A stretch of 64,000 bases of DNA from UBA7236 sp035439505 (GCA_035439505.1 DAORKJ010000004.1:21547-85546), one strand, 5' to 3'. Shown: positions 16,143 through 25,747, counted from the first letter of the stretch. Program-made: numbers and translations. Notes: a model not told the origin generated them from the sequence alone.

Positions 16143-16982
16143 TTAGCTACAGCAATCTGTACCACAACCACAGTCTTTTGGTTTTTCACCAAAAACGGTA
16201 ATACTAAATATACCTACACCACTATTTTTAAATGCAGTCATTTGTTCTTCATTTAAATAATTGGATAAAATATCATCAGGAAGAATTATTTCTTTTTCCT
16301 TTTTAATACTTACCTGTTTAAAACCATTTTGTGCAATAATATTTAAATATTCATCTTTTTGAATAGCACCACTTACACAACCGGCATACATTTCTGCTTC
16401 TTTTAATATGGAAGCTGGTAATTCGCCAACTAATACAATATCAGAAACACTAAAGTGACCACCGGGTTTTATAATGCGATACATTTCTGAAAAAGCTTTT
16501 ACTTTATTTGGCACTAAGTTTAATACGCAATTACTCACTACTACATCTGCTTTATTTGAAGTAATTGGAATATTTTCAATGTCGCCCAAGCGAAACTCTA
16601 CATTTTGTAAGTTGAGTTTTGCTGCATTTTTGCGCGACAATTCAATCATTGTTTCTGTCATGTCCACACCAATTACGCGGCCGTCTTCGCCCACTATGCT
16701 GCGTGCTACAAAGGCATCGTTACCTGCACCTGAGCCCAGGTCCACCACCGTGTCGCCCTTTTTAATTTGTGCAAATTCAGTTGGTATACCACAGCCTAAA
16801 CCTAAGTCGGCATCGGCAAAATAACCTTCCAGTGAAGTGTAATTTTCACTCATAATTTCAAGGTCAATGGTTGAACATCCACCTGCGCCACAACATGATG
16901 ATGCGTTGGTGGTTTTTGATTGCAGTGCAATTTCACTGTATCGTTCTTTTACAAGGTCTTTTACTTCTTGATCGTTTTGCAT
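16143..16982 (-). CDS. arsM: Arsenite S-adenosylmethionine methyltransferase
   Basis: ArsM methylates As(III) with SAM, giving mono- to trimethylated forms, the last of which is volatile. The 279-residue protein has the Rossmann SAM motif VVDLGSGAGNDAF (about residues 78-90) and the conserved family cysteines: Cys64 in GLGCGIP, the Cys in VVSNCVLNL, and the Cys in YAGCVSGA, which together bind arsenic. It also has a vicinal CC near the N-terminus (30-31) and a Cys-rich tail (DCGCGTDCCS) typical of metalloid-binding ends. It is the third gene of an operon with an acetyltransferase and an ArsR repressor, so it is presumably induced by arsenite. No arsenite pump (ArsB/Acr3) or arsenate reductase is in this operon. 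A second, different ArsM-like gene is at 39375-40349. Confidence 0.93.
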   Translation of the reverse strand: MQNDQEVKDLVKERYSEIALQSKTTNASSCCGAGGCSTIDLEIMSENYTSLEGYFADADLGLGCGIPTEFAQIKKGDTVVDLGSGAGNDAFVARSIVGEDGRVIGVDMTETMIELSRKNAAKLNLQNVEFRLGDIENIPITSNKADVVVSNCVLNLVPNKVKAFSEMYRIIKPGGHFSVSDIVLVGELPASILKEAEMYAGCVSGAIQKDEYLNIIAQNGFKQVSIKKEKEIILPDDILSNYLNEEQMTAFKNSGVGIFSITVFGEKPKDCGCGTDCCS

Positions 16983-16992
16983 AATATATATT

Positions 16993-17433
16993 TTATAGTG
17001 ATAAATTATTTTTTGTCATAACTATTGCGCTCGCGGGACAAATTGTTGCAAATTCTTGGGTTTGCTGAATAACAAGTGGAACCTCGCTGCGTTGAATAAT
17101 GTGAAAATTTAATTTCGAAAAAAATGTGGGAGCTGTTTCTGTCAGCAGATAATAAGTAGTGAATCCAGCTTTATTTAATTTTGATAATAAGTTCTCAATT
17201 AATTTTTTCCCAATATGCTGATGCTGATATTGTGCATCAATAGCAACTGAACGAATTAAGGCAAACGGAAAATATTGTTCTACACCTGCAACTCCAATTA
17301 GGTGATTATTTGCCATTACAACTTCAAAGTGTTGAATATGTTGAGTTAATCCATCAACTGGGAGTTGATGTTGTATCAACAGCGTTTGTATTGCAGTCAA
17401 ATCATCAATAGTTGCAGTTCGGAACGTATACAT
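16993..17433 (-). CDS. arsN: ArsN-like GNAT acetyltransferase of the arsenic operon
   Basis: This 146-residue GNAT-fold protein starts MYTFRTATIDDLTAIQTLL. The acetyl-CoA loop is visible as YQHQHIGKKLIENLL, after SVAIDAQ. The C-terminus (FFSKLNFHIIQRSEVPLVIQ) matches the ArsN2-type family of short arsenic-operon acetyltransferases. Some ArsN proteins acetylate organoarsenical antibiotics or amino-acid analogues; the substrate of this one is not known. I prefer the ATG at 17433, one base after the arsR stop; an ATG at 17454 would overlap arsR. It is cotranscribed with arsR and arsM. The symbol is given by context and family similarity. Confidence 0.75.
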   Translation of the reverse strand: MYTFRTATIDDLTAIQTLLIQHQLPVDGLTQHIQHFEVVMANNHLIGVAGVEQYFPFALIRSVAIDAQYQHQHIGKKLIENLLSKLNKAGFTTYYLLTETAPTFFSKLNFHIIQRSEVPLVIQQTQEFATICPASAIVMTKNNLSL

Positions 17434-17434
17434 C

Positions 17435-17749
17435 TTAACAGCATTTAATTTCACGAAACAATTGTCTGAAAAATCCCAGTGCCTGATTGCAAACCCCTTC
17501 GTTTAAACAATAACAAACTCGTGGTCCGTCAATTTCACCTTTTATTAGTCCGGCAGCCTTCAATTCTTTTAAATGTTGTGAAACAGTACTCTGTGAAAGC
17601 GGAAGTTGGTCAACAATATCCCCACAAACACATTGCCCGTTCGAGAGCACTTTCAGTATTTCAATACGCGCCGGATGGCTCAAAGCCTTTGCTATATCAG
17701 CAATTCGGATGCTTTCAGCGTCAAATTCATGTTTTTTCGAGTAAGCCAT
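17435..17749 (-). CDS. arsR: ArsR-family metalloid-responsive repressor
   Basis: This winged-helix repressor of 104 residues starts at MAYSKKHEFD (ATG at 17749); an earlier ATG at 17791 lies upstream of the -7 box and can be ignored. The DNA-binding helix is LPLSQSTVSQHLKELKAAGL. The CVCGD motif just before it is at the position of the As(III)-binding cysteines of classical ArsR, and the tail ends in a vicinal pair (EIKCC) that could also bind arsenic. It probably represses its own operon through the site at 17761-17778. It is separated from the divergent or upstream genes by a short leader only. Confidence 0.92.
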   Translation of the reverse strand: MAYSKKHEFDAESIRIADIAKALSHPARIEILKVLSNGQCVCGDIVDQLPLSQSTVSQHLKELKAAGLIKGEIDGPRVCYCLNEGVCNQALGFFRQLFREIKCC

Positions 17750-17760
17750 ATTCAATTGTA

Positions 17761-17778
17761 TATCGCAAATATACGATG
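17761..17778 (-). promoter_or_regulatory. arsR promoter with overlapping dyad (putative ArsR operator)
   Basis: The minus strand has TATATTTG (17773-17766), a perfect TAnnTTTG box, 16 nt before the ATG. It lies inside an imperfect inverted repeat, TATCG (17761-17765) and CGATG (17774-17778) on the plus strand. A dyad over the -7 box is where an ArsR dimer would be expected to block polymerase. Its identity as operator is inference. Confidence 0.55.
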
Positions 17779-17821
17779 AAACAAAACACACTACATAATG
17801 TTTGATTATATTTATTTTTCA

Positions 17822-19756
17822 TTAAATTGTTTCGAGCTGTTCTGTCAGACTTTCCCACCCACTCATTTTTTGGGTATGGCTTTCTTTCAGGTTGTTGTAT
17901 TTATTGAAAATTTCGGTGGTATTCGGCTTTTCATAAAACCCAGGATCATTCATTTGTTTTTCAAGCTGAACAATTTCCGTTTCTATTGCCGCAATTTCCT
18001 TTTCGGTTTTTTCAATTTCTTTTTTGATGCGATTTACTTCCCGCTCACGATTTTTTTTGTCTTCGTGGTTTTCTTTAGTAGGCGAAACTGTTGTGGTTTC
18101 TTTTTTTTGTTTAACCGGTTTCGGAGCTAATTCTAATTCTGCCAGTGAAGATATTTTTTTAGCTTCCAGATAATCATATATATCACCAATATGTTCTTTG
18201 ATTTTTTTATCCTTAAATTCAAATACACGGTTGGTAATTCCTTTCAAAAAATCACGATCGTGGGATACTACAATTACTGTTCCTTCAAAATTATTTAATG
18301 CATTTTTTAATACATCTTTACTGCGCATGTCCAAGTGGTTGGTAGGCTCATCGAGTACCAATAGATTATATGGCTCAAGCAATAATTTACACATCGCCAG
18401 TCGCGATTTCTCACCACCCGATAACACCTTTACTTTTTTAAACGATGCTTCTCCACCAAATAAAAACGCTCCTAATAAAGTTCTGATATGTGAACGCATT
18501 TCACCGGTAGCCACTTTATCAATAGTATCAAATACCGTATCGTCGCCACTCAATGTTTCAGCCTGATTTTGAGCGTAATATCCTAAATGCACATTGTGTC
18601 CCAATTCTAATTCACCTTGATATTTTTCAATGCCGGCAATAATTTTCGACAAGGTAGATTTTCCTTCGCCGTTTTTACCAACAAATGCAATTTTATCTCC
18701 ACGCTGAATATCAAAATCAATTTCATCTAAAATCAATTTCACATCATAAGTTTTAGAGACTTTTTTACCGGTAACAACAGTTTTACCTGAACGTTGTGGT
18801 TTTGGAAAATAAAAGTGAATAGTTGCAGTTTCTTCATCGTCCACTTCTATTTCTTCTATTTTATCCAACTTTTTAATGAGCGATTGTGCAAATTTTGCCT
18901 TATTGGCTTTTGCTCTGAATTTATCAATCAGTTTTTCGGTATGCTCAATATATTTTTCCTGATTTTTTTGCGCTGCACGTTGCTGATCAATTCGTTCTTT
19001 ACGCAATTCAACAAAAGTGGAATAATTAGCAGGGTAATCGTATATTTTCTGACTTACAATTTCGATGGTGCGTTTGGTAACATTATCTAAAAATGTTCTA
19101 TCGTGGGAAACAATCATAATTGCTCCGGGATATGTTTCCAAATATGTTTCTAACCACTGAATACTCTCAATATCGAGGTGGTTGGTAGGCTCATCTAATA
19201 ATACCAATTCAGGTTTGCTCAATAATATCTTAGCCAGTTCAATACGCATTTGCCATCCACCACTAAACGTTTCAACCGGTTTGTCGAAATCTTCTCGCAT
19301 AAAGCCTAAACCCATCAATACCAATTCAATTTGTTTGTCGATGGTGGCTACGTTAATAATCTCTAAACGGTGAGATATTTCCTGAATCTCGTTAATGATA
19401 TCATGATACGAATCACTTTCGTAGTCGGTGCGTACGGTAAGTTCATGTTCAATTTCGTGCATGCGTTTATCTAACTGCAACGCTTCATTAAAGGCGGTTT
19501 GTGTTTCTTCAAACACGGTTTTGCCCTTCATTTTACTCAAATCCTGGTGCAAAAACCCAATTAAACTGTCCTTTGGAAGCATTACCTGGCCCGAATCCGG
19601 CTTTTGTAAACCGCTCATTATTTTCATGAGGGTGGACTTTCCTGCACCGTTTTTGCCGACTAAACCCACGCGATCGTTTTCTTTTAGGGCAAAAGAAACA
19701 TCTTCAAATAAAAATATGCCACCAAAGTGAATAGATAAATTCTGCACTGAAATCAT
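17822..19756 (-). CDS. ABC-F family ATPase (Uup/EttA type)
   Basis: This is a 644-residue soluble ATPase with two ABC domains and no membrane segments, so it is an ABC-F protein that works on ribosomes or DNA rather than a transporter. Domain 1 has GLVGKNGAGKSTLMKIMSG, the signature FSGGWQMRIELAK and LVLLDEPTNHLD. A linker follows at about residues 240-330. Domain 2 has FVGKNGEGKSTLSKI, LSGGEKSRLAMCK and LLVLDEPTNHLD. The C-terminus (about 545-644) is a long charged coiled coil (REREVNRIKKEIEKTEKEIA), as in Uup. A TACCTTTG box lies 4 nt before its ATG. The exact subfamily needs a tree; an antibiotic-resistance role is possible but not indicated. Confidence 0.93.
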   Translation of the reverse strand: MISVQNLSIHFGGIFLFEDVSFALKENDRVGLVGKNGAGKSTLMKIMSGLQKPDSGQVMLPKDSLIGFLHQDLSKMKGKTVFEETQTAFNEALQLDKRMHEIEHELTVRTDYESDSYHDIINEIQEISHRLEIINVATIDKQIELVLMGLGFMREDFDKPVETFSGGWQMRIELAKILLSKPELVLLDEPTNHLDIESIQWLETYLETYPGAIMIVSHDRTFLDNVTKRTIEIVSQKIYDYPANYSTFVELRKERIDQQRAAQKNQEKYIEHTEKLIDKFRAKANKAKFAQSLIKKLDKIEEIEVDDEETATIHFYFPKPQRSGKTVVTGKKVSKTYDVKLILDEIDFDIQRGDKIAFVGKNGEGKSTLSKIIAGIEKYQGELELGHNVHLGYYAQNQAETLSGDDTVFDTIDKVATGEMRSHIRTLLGAFLFGGEASFKKVKVLSGGEKSRLAMCKLLLEPYNLLVLDEPTNHLDMRSKDVLKNALNNFEGTVIVVSHDRDFLKGITNRVFEFKDKKIKEHIGDIYDYLEAKKISSLAELELAPKPVKQKKETTTVSPTKENHEDKKNREREVNRIKKEIEKTEKEIAAIETEIVQLEKQMNDPGFYEKPNTTEIFNKYNNLKESHTQKMSGWESLTEQLETI

Positions 19757-19760
19757 GGCG

Positions 19761-19768
19761 CAAAGGTA
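19761..19768 (-). promoter_or_regulatory. ABC-F gene -7 box, 4 nt before the ATG
   Basis: TACCTTTG on the minus strand is followed by CGCC and ATG at 19756. The 19 bases TTACCTTTGCGCCATGATT are the same as at glyS, implying a leaderless or near-leaderless transcript. Confidence 0.65.
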
Positions 19769-19892
19769 AGCAGATGCTTTGAAAAAGCGGTGGAATTCTC
19801 AAAAATTAGGCAATCACAGGATTAGTCCGGAGGTATAACCAACGCAATTTTTACCAGCTAAACCCTCACTAGAAGGTTTGAAATTTGAAGGT

Positions 19893-22178
19893 TCAATTAA
19901 CAAATTTGGATTCTAAATTTTGATCTTCAACTACAATATGTACTACATACGCTCCTTTTGCAAGCTCCGGTAATGTTGATTTAACTACTGTAGTGCCTGT
20001 CGCTAATGCTATTGAATTTGTAAAAACAATTTTGCCGGCAAGATCATAAATTATCATATCGGCAGTTAAATCTTTTTCGGAATTAATACTTAATTGAAGC
20101 ATATTATTTTCTGCATCAAAATTTGTTGAAATTATTTCATAACCTGGTTTATACGCGGTTTTAATTGCAATTACATCTGAATACAGCACCTCGTTTTTTG
20201 TATTAATTTGTTTTAAACGGTAATAAACAATTTGGTTGTCCGGACTTAAATCTGAAAACGAATAGGTTTGAAAACCGGTATTGCTTTTTGATTCAACAGT
20301 GCCAATTGGAATAAAATCATTCCCCGTTACAGAGCGTTCAATAATATAATTTGTTCCAATTTCTGATTGAGTAGACCAATTCAATAAATTAAAATCATTT
20401 TGATGATATCCGTTAAATTCAGTTAAAGGCAGCGGTAGTAAAATACAATTATTAGTTACGGTAACTACATCTGTTGCAATATTACCACAAGCATCAGTTA
20501 TAGTTAAAGTGTAGGAAGTTGTTCCTAATGGGAATGTTACATAAATACTATCGTCAGTAGCGCCTATAGGTGACCATGAATAAGTATACGCTGGTACACC
20601 ATAAATATCTTCATCAGGAGCAAGCCAATCTGATTGGTCAGTACAATCTAAAATGGTATAAGATGTTCCTCCTGCAGCTGTTGCGGTAGCTTCAACTGTT
20701 TTACCTTTTAAAGTTACTTCAAATAAGTCTAATTGTATACAAGGTACATCACATAAAGGATCTGTATTTGTGCAGGCTAACCGCTGTAAATGAACATTAA
20801 ATGGAATTGTAAATGATGCACAACTGGGCGTAAAACAATCTAACACTAAATGCGGCATACTAGTAGTTGGTAAAACTAAATGACCGGGAAGTAAACAAGT
20901 TCCACCTCCAACACAGGTGTAAATAATTCCAGGTGCGCCAATTGGGTCAACACCACATGATGTAGAAATATACACTTGCGTAAAATTTCTCTGGCAATTA
21001 CCACTTGGCGTGCAACCACCGGCTTTGGCGTCTACATCTAACGCTACATTGGCTGTTGTTAAGGTAGCGTTTGCGGGAGTTGACACCATCATTGTATGGA
21101 CACAATACTCAGGCCAGAACCTTGATCCAAGCGGTGTTCCGGCTATTGTAGCAAGTGTTCCACTTACGGTTGGGTCAATAACAATTGGAAATGTTCGTGC
21201 CGGATCAGTTAACCAACTATTATCAATGTAAAGCGATAATGTAACAAGGTTACCAACTTGTTCAATAGCATATTCACCAATTAAATTTAACGCAGCCATT
21301 TCCTCATCAATCGGATTTTCCATATAAGTAAATACATGGTCATAACGGGCGTATTCATTACCAAATGCGTCCACTAATATTAAATCTCCAACCCAACGTC
21401 CATTAATAGATTCTTCGCCTTCGTAAATATCTCTAATAATAGAAAAGCCATCAGGTAATTGAATGGTTTCTTTGAAAATACTATATGCACTAGTTGGGTC
21501 AATTGCACTTAAATTATTGACTACAAAATCAGTTTTAATGCTACCTTTTGTGAATGTGTGTCGAATATCTATTCCATCCCATGCATTAAATAAAATTGCA
21601 CCATCTTCGCCAACGCTGTGATTTGTCGGATGCATTAATTTTGACATTTCAGGTTTTTTACTTCCACTTAAAGACCATTTTCCATTAAATACCAACTTAG
21701 TTGAAGTTGTTAATTGAATGGATGTATAGTAGTCGTTTAAATTTATTGAAGTTGGTTGTTCCTGATTTAATGCGCTGTAAATATTTTCATTTTTTGTCGG
21801 GTGTAATCTGTAGTCAATTGTAATCCAATCACCTTGCTCATTTTTATAATGTAAATCGTTTAATGATGTTTGTGCATAAACAGCCCTTTCTTTTGGGTCA
21901 TTCCCAACATAATATCTCGTATTTATGGTGCGCTGGTCAATTATCTCGCTACAGTCGTCACAACCAGCATTAAAAGGTAAGATGCCATATTCCGGATGCC
22001 CTTTACTATATGAACTTGAATTTTTTTCAAGTTCACCATTGATTAAAACCTGACTTTTACTAAATGTGGAATAATTATAAACCTTAGATAAAAGGGGCAT
22101 TGTTGTTTGCTGTGCTTCCATATTTTGCTGATAGCAAAAAAGGAACATGTAAACAATAAATAAATACTGCTTTTTCAT
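19893..22178 (-). CDS. Large secreted protein with T9SS-type C-terminus
   Basis: This 761-residue predicted surface or secreted protein has a signal peptide (MKKQYLFIVYMFLFCYQQNMEAQ). It is unusually Cys-rich in the middle (about residues 380-560), with motifs such as GGCTPSGNCQRN and CLLPGHLVLPTTSMPHL, suggesting disulfides and an extracellular fold. An immunoglobulin-like module follows (YTYSWSPIGATDDSIYVTFP). A fibronectin-like segment comes next (PLTEFNGYHQNDFNLLNWST), and then the C-terminal sorting domain ending ENAYV-like (KGAYVVHIVVEDQNLESKFVN). Large Bacteroidota surface proteins of this design often act in adhesion or gliding. No enzymatic motif is seen. It stands alone on the minus strand. 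Confidence 0.75.
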   Translation of the reverse strand: MKKQYLFIVYMFLFCYQQNMEAQQTTMPLLSKVYNYSTFSKSQVLINGELEKNSSSYSKGHPEYGILPFNAGCDDCSEIIDQRTINTRYYVGNDPKERAVYAQTSLNDLHYKNEQGDWITIDYRLHPTKNENIYSALNQEQPTSINLNDYYTSIQLTTSTKLVFNGKWSLSGSKKPEMSKLMHPTNHSVGEDGAILFNAWDGIDIRHTFTKGSIKTDFVVNNLSAIDPTSAYSIFKETIQLPDGFSIIRDIYEGEESINGRWVGDLILVDAFGNEYARYDHVFTYMENPIDEEMAALNLIGEYAIEQVGNLVTLSLYIDNSWLTDPARTFPIVIDPTVSGTLATIAGTPLGSRFWPEYCVHTMMVSTPANATLTTANVALDVDAKAGGCTPSGNCQRNFTQVYISTSCGVDPIGAPGIIYTCVGGGTCLLPGHLVLPTTSMPHLVLDCFTPSCASFTIPFNVHLQRLACTNTDPLCDVPCIQLDLFEVTLKGKTVEATATAAGGTSYTILDCTDQSDWLAPDEDIYGVPAYTYSWSPIGATDDSIYVTFPLGTTSYTLTITDACGNIATDVVTVTNNCILLPLPLTEFNGYHQNDFNLLNWSTQSEIGTNYIIERSVTGNDFIPIGTVESKSNTGFQTYSFSDLSPDNQIVYYRLKQINTKNEVLYSDVIAIKTAYKPGYEIISTNFDAENNMLQLSINSEKDLTADMIIYDLAGKIVFTNSIALATGTTVVKSTLPELAKGAYVVHIVVEDQNLESKFVN

Positions 22179-22440
22179 AAAAAGGTCCGACTTTATGTGT
22201 GTTTAATTGAACGATTAGTGGTTCAATTAGCCATTAAAAATACTTAATTAGTCGCATTTTGGCAATTATTTTAGCGAAATCCAATTTGTCCCATGCTGCT
22301 TAAAGTGTTAAAATTTTCCTTATAGGGTGCTTATTCCCCTAAATCCACTATGTCCAATCACCGATTTTGGATATCAGATTTTTTAAAAAATAATCATAAC
22401 TAATTTATTATCAATACTTTATATATTAAAAATATTTTCA
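22179..22440. other. Intergenic region upstream of the large secreted gene
   Basis: Nothing clear is seen beyond AT-rich sequence that would hold the promoter of the minus-strand gene ending at 22178. Confidence 0.35.
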
Positions 22441-22790
22441 TTATAACGATTTTTTTGATTTCACACTTGTTGAGGTAACCGCTGATAATATTACATTTCC
22501 ATCAACGTTAAAGAGTTTAACCTGGTTATCGCCAATACTGTTAAGGGCCACCCATTTGCTAAAAGTGGGGTAAAAAGGAATAATTTAGCGTTTTTCGCCA
22601 ATAGAGGTTTCAATTAACGGCTTTTCAAGTAACTAAAAGAACTGCTTATTTAACAAATGTTGAGGTAATAAATACGTTTTTTGCAAAAAAGGCTTGAAGG
22701 TTTTGTCAAATGGAATTTTGAGTAAATCGTAACCATAAAAGAAATACGCGAAAGAATAAAAACTTTATCGTTTATAATTGTATGGTTCCA
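22441..22790 (-). pseudogene. Remnant of a T9SS cargo protein
   Basis: Two minus-strand pieces read as protein in different frames. The 3' piece ends at a TAA (22443-22441) and reads FYPTFSKWVALNSIGDNQVK, then LFNVDGNVILSAVTSTSVKS, which has the pattern of a degraded T9SS C-terminal domain. The 5' piece, around 22670-22770, reads KFYSFAYFFYGYDLLKIPFD and KTFKPFLQKT, then stops. There is no start codon, and frames change between them, so this looks like a decayed secreted protein. The whole could instead be two unrelated fragments. Confidence 0.4.
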
Positions 22791-22962
22791 TATCCTTTAA
22801 TCTAATTTGAAATAATAGGATTGAATTAAAATTTCTTGTGAGTGAATTTCAGTAAATGATACCAAAATTATTGTGAGATGTTGTTGCATATATTTAATTT
22901 TGGTTTTATGAAACTAAACCGTTTCTGTAATTATAATTTAGCACACTAAACTTGAATATATC
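22791..22962. other. Intergenic region before the DUF2461 gene
   Basis: AT-rich non-coding sequence. I find no consensus -7 box close to the DUF2461 start codon. Confidence 0.35.
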
Positions 22963-23631
22963 ATGTCTCAAATTCCTAAAAAATCGTTACAATTTTTAAA
23001 ACAACTGGCAGCTAATAATAATAAACCATGGTTTGATGCCCATAGGAATGATTATGATGAAGCAAAAGCTGACTTCATCAATTTTATTGCAGAAATCATT
23101 AAGGGTGTTAGTGCATTTGATAACACCATTGTTGGATTAGAAGCAAAAAAAACAGTGTTTCGAATTAATCGCGATGTTCGGTTTTCTAAAGATAAAAGTC
23201 CTTACAAATCAAATTTAGGAGCCACATTAAGTGCGGGAGCAAAAAACATGCAGACAGCAGGTTATTACTTCCAAATACAACCCGGAAATAAAAGTTTTGC
23301 CGGAGTAGGCTCCTACATGCCTATTCCCGAAAATTTGGCTAAAATCAGACAGGAAATTGATTATAATTATAAAGCATTTCATAAAATACTTACTTCGGCA
23401 GCGTTTAAAAAACAATTTGACGGACTTGATGAGATAGAAGTTTTAAAAACAGTCCCAAAAGGGTATACTGCCGACAATCCTGCATTACCGTATTTAAAAC
23501 ATAAAAGTTTTGTTGTAACCCGTTACTTTACCGATGCTGAAGTGCAGGACCCGGCATTTAGTAAAACACTTATCCATTGTCTAAAAACGGCTTATCCATT
23601 GGTAAAATTCATCAATAGTGCGATAGAATAA
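22963..23631 (+). CDS. DUF2461 (TIGR02453) family protein
   Basis: This 222-residue cytoplasmic protein of the DUF2461 family, widespread in Bacteroidota and other phyla, has unknown function. Typical motifs are LKQLAANNNKPWFDAHRNDY near the N-terminus, the core RINRDVRFSKDKSPYKSNLG (about residues 68-87), YYFQIQPGNKSFAGVGSY and a C-terminal KHKSFVVTRYFTDAEV. The family's length is usually about 220, so it is complete. It has no signal peptide or membrane segment. The T9SS gene that follows starts 38 bases later with its own -7 box, so the pair is probably not an operon of shared function. Confidence 0.92.
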   Translation: MSQIPKKSLQFLKQLAANNNKPWFDAHRNDYDEAKADFINFIAEIIKGVSAFDNTIVGLEAKKTVFRINRDVRFSKDKSPYKSNLGATLSAGAKNMQTAGYYFQIQPGNKSFAGVGSYMPIPENLAKIRQEIDYNYKAFHKILTSAAFKKQFDGLDEIEVLKTVPKGYTADNPALPYLKHKSFVVTRYFTDAEVQDPAFSKTLIHCLKTAYPLVKFINSAIE

Positions 23632-23632
23632 G

Positions 23633-23640
23633 TATATTTG
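23633..23640 (+). promoter_or_regulatory. -7 box upstream of the T9SS type B protein
   Basis: TATATTTG matches the TAnnTTTG consensus and lies 29 nt before the ATG at 23670, immediately after the DUF2461 stop codon. No convincing -33 element is seen at the usual distance. Confidence 0.5.
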
Positions 23641-23669
23641 ACGTATGAATCATTAGTAGAAAACGTATC

Positions 23670-25532
23670 ATGCGTAAATTTCTCCTTTTATTATTATTAT
23701 TTATCACGCTAATTCAAGTAAATGGTCAGGGCATAGTAGCTTATCCAGACACAACTATTTGCAGCTCACAACCTGTATGGTTACATGCCGATATAGATGG
23801 TAGTTACGGGACATTAACTTATGAATATGCATCCATTCCTTTTGCCCCTGAACCCGTTGGTGGCACAGTCCATAATATGACCGACGATACGCATGTTGGA
23901 CCGCTTTCAATTGGATTTGACTTTTGTTTTTTTGGCGAGGTGTATGATAAATTTTATATTGCTTCAAATGGTTGGATAAGTTTTAAACTTCCAAATACAT
24001 CGATGGACTTGAACTGGACACCAAATGGACCAATTCCTGATGCTTCCAGTGATGTGCCAAAAGCTGCCATTTTTGCTATTTGGACAGACTGGGATTCGGG
24101 TAGTTGTACTAACTGTATTCACCATGAATTGGTAGGTGTTGCACCAAACCGCAAATTAATAATCAGTTATACCAATATTCCATTGTTTTTGTGCACCACT
24201 TTTGAAGGTGTTTTTCAGATTGTTTTGCACGAAACCACCAATAAAATTGAAAACCATTTAACAGATGTTGAGGTTTGCGCAGGGTGGGATTTAGGTATTG
24301 GTACTCAAGGGATAATAAACGAAGATGGCACTGAAGCATTTACCATAGCAGGCAGGAATGCTACCAATTGGTCGGCTTCAAACGAAAGTTATGCCTGGTT
24401 ACCAAGCGCAATTACTTGGTACGAAACAGTTTCAGGTGCATTTGTTGGAACCGGTGATAGTATTGAAGTTGCTCCCACAGTAACTACAAGTTATACAGCC
24501 GAGGTTTTATTATGTGATGGCACTACCTATACCGATGAAGTAATAGTTACAGTGGCTACTCCTTATGTAGTTAATGTAGATATTCAAAATATTTCTTGTT
24601 TCGGCAACACGAACGCATGGATAGACGTAGATGTAACAGGCAACACCAATCCGGTTACTTACACATGGTCAGATGGCTCTGTTACAGATAGTATATTCAA
24701 TCTGGGACCTGGAACCTATACCATTACAATTCAGGAAGAAGACGGATGCGCGTATTTTCAGGATATAGTAATTACCGAGCCTACAGAATTATTGTTGGAT
24801 ACTGTGTCAACATCCGACGTGATTTGTTTCGGTGGAAATGAAGGGTCAGTCATATTAAATGCCGATGGCGGAGTAAGCCCCTACCTTTTTTCGTTTGATG
24901 GGGTTACATATCAAACCGACAGTAATTTTTTGACCATGGAAGCCGGCATTTATACATTTACTGTTAAAGATGCCTACGGTTGCATCACCACATTTGATGG
25001 TGTTGTAATTAGTCAGCCCGAACCAACGCTTGTTGAAGCCGGCCCAAACACAGTTATTGAATATGGGAGTTCAACACCATTGAATGCGACAACCTCGGTA
25101 AGCCCAATAGTTGATATTTTGTGGAGCCCGGCCGAAGGACTTAGTTGTACCGACTGTTTACAACCAATTGCGGCACCCACCTTTAATACTACCTATTACG
25201 TTGTGATAACAGATGAAAATGGATGTTTAGCCATTGATTCGGTTACTGTTTGGGTAGATATAGATTTTAATGTGCCAAATGCGTTTACACCTAATGATGA
25301 TGGGTTAAATGATGAGTTTAATATTCAGACAGAGATGCTTATTTCTTATTATATCGCCATTTACAATAGGTGGGGAGATCTTGTTTTTACTTCTGATGAT
25401 ATTAACGATGGTTGGGATGGCACCCAAAATGGTGTTTTACAGGAAATTGGCACCTATATGTATGTGATTGAATCGGTAACTACACTCAATACACCAATTA
25501 CCAAAACCGGTACCCTAACACTTCTCAGGTAG
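23670..25532 (+). CDS. T9SS type B (gliding-associated C-terminal domain) surface protein
   Basis: This 620-residue surface protein has a signal peptide (MRKFLLLLLLFITLIQVNGQ). The N-terminal half has an extracellular recognition-like region (FGEVYDKFYIASNGWISFKL; a possible Cys pair in DSGSCTNCIHHE). Two SprB-type repeats follow (NISCFGNTNAWIDVDVTGN with TYTWSDGSVTDSIFNLGPG, then DVICFGGNEGSVILNADGG with PYLFSFDGVTYQTD). Next comes an Ig-like segment ending YYVVITDENGCLAIDSVTVW. The C-terminus NVPNAFTPNDDGLNDEFNIQ...YNRWGDLVFTSDDINDGWDG is the type B T9SS domain, used by SprB-like adhesins. It is likely a gliding or surface adhesin, but short for that class. Confidence 0.88.
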   Translation: MRKFLLLLLLFITLIQVNGQGIVAYPDTTICSSQPVWLHADIDGSYGTLTYEYASIPFAPEPVGGTVHNMTDDTHVGPLSIGFDFCFFGEVYDKFYIASNGWISFKLPNTSMDLNWTPNGPIPDASSDVPKAAIFAIWTDWDSGSCTNCIHHELVGVAPNRKLIISYTNIPLFLCTTFEGVFQIVLHETTNKIENHLTDVEVCAGWDLGIGTQGIINEDGTEAFTIAGRNATNWSASNESYAWLPSAITWYETVSGAFVGTGDSIEVAPTVTTSYTAEVLLCDGTTYTDEVIVTVATPYVVNVDIQNISCFGNTNAWIDVDVTGNTNPVTYTWSDGSVTDSIFNLGPGTYTITIQEEDGCAYFQDIVITEPTELLLDTVSTSDVICFGGNEGSVILNADGGVSPYLFSFDGVTYQTDSNFLTMEAGIYTFTVKDAYGCITTFDGVVISQPEPTLVEAGPNTVIEYGSSTPLNATTSVSPIVDILWSPAEGLSCTDCLQPIAAPTFNTTYYVVITDENGCLAIDSVTVWVDIDFNVPNAFTPNDDGLNDEFNIQTEMLISYYIAIYNRWGDLVFTSDDINDGWDGTQNGVLQEIGTYMYVIESVTTLNTPITKTGTLTLLR

Positions 25533-25610
25533 TTTTTACCCCTGTAAAAGGCATTCGATGCTCTAATTTTTAATTTGGTTGCATCAAACATAAAAAAAAA
25601 TTCATTTTTT

Positions 25611-25641
25611 TTTGGTTTTTACGGTTAAGTGTATAGCTTTG
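25611..25641 (+). promoter_or_regulatory. Distal promoter P1 of the ompA-like gene
   Basis: A TTTG (25611-25614) and TAGCTTTG (25634-25641) are separated by exactly 19 nt, a full match to the Bacteroidota promoter consensus. It lies 240 nt before the start codon of the outer-membrane protein gene. Confidence 0.75.
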
Positions 25642-25747
25642 CTCTAACTAATAGTTAAATGTTAGTGCCATAAGGCTTGTAACCGTTTTAACATATAAAT
25701 TTAACATCATGTTGAAACCTACGCTATTAACTGATTACCGTGAATTT

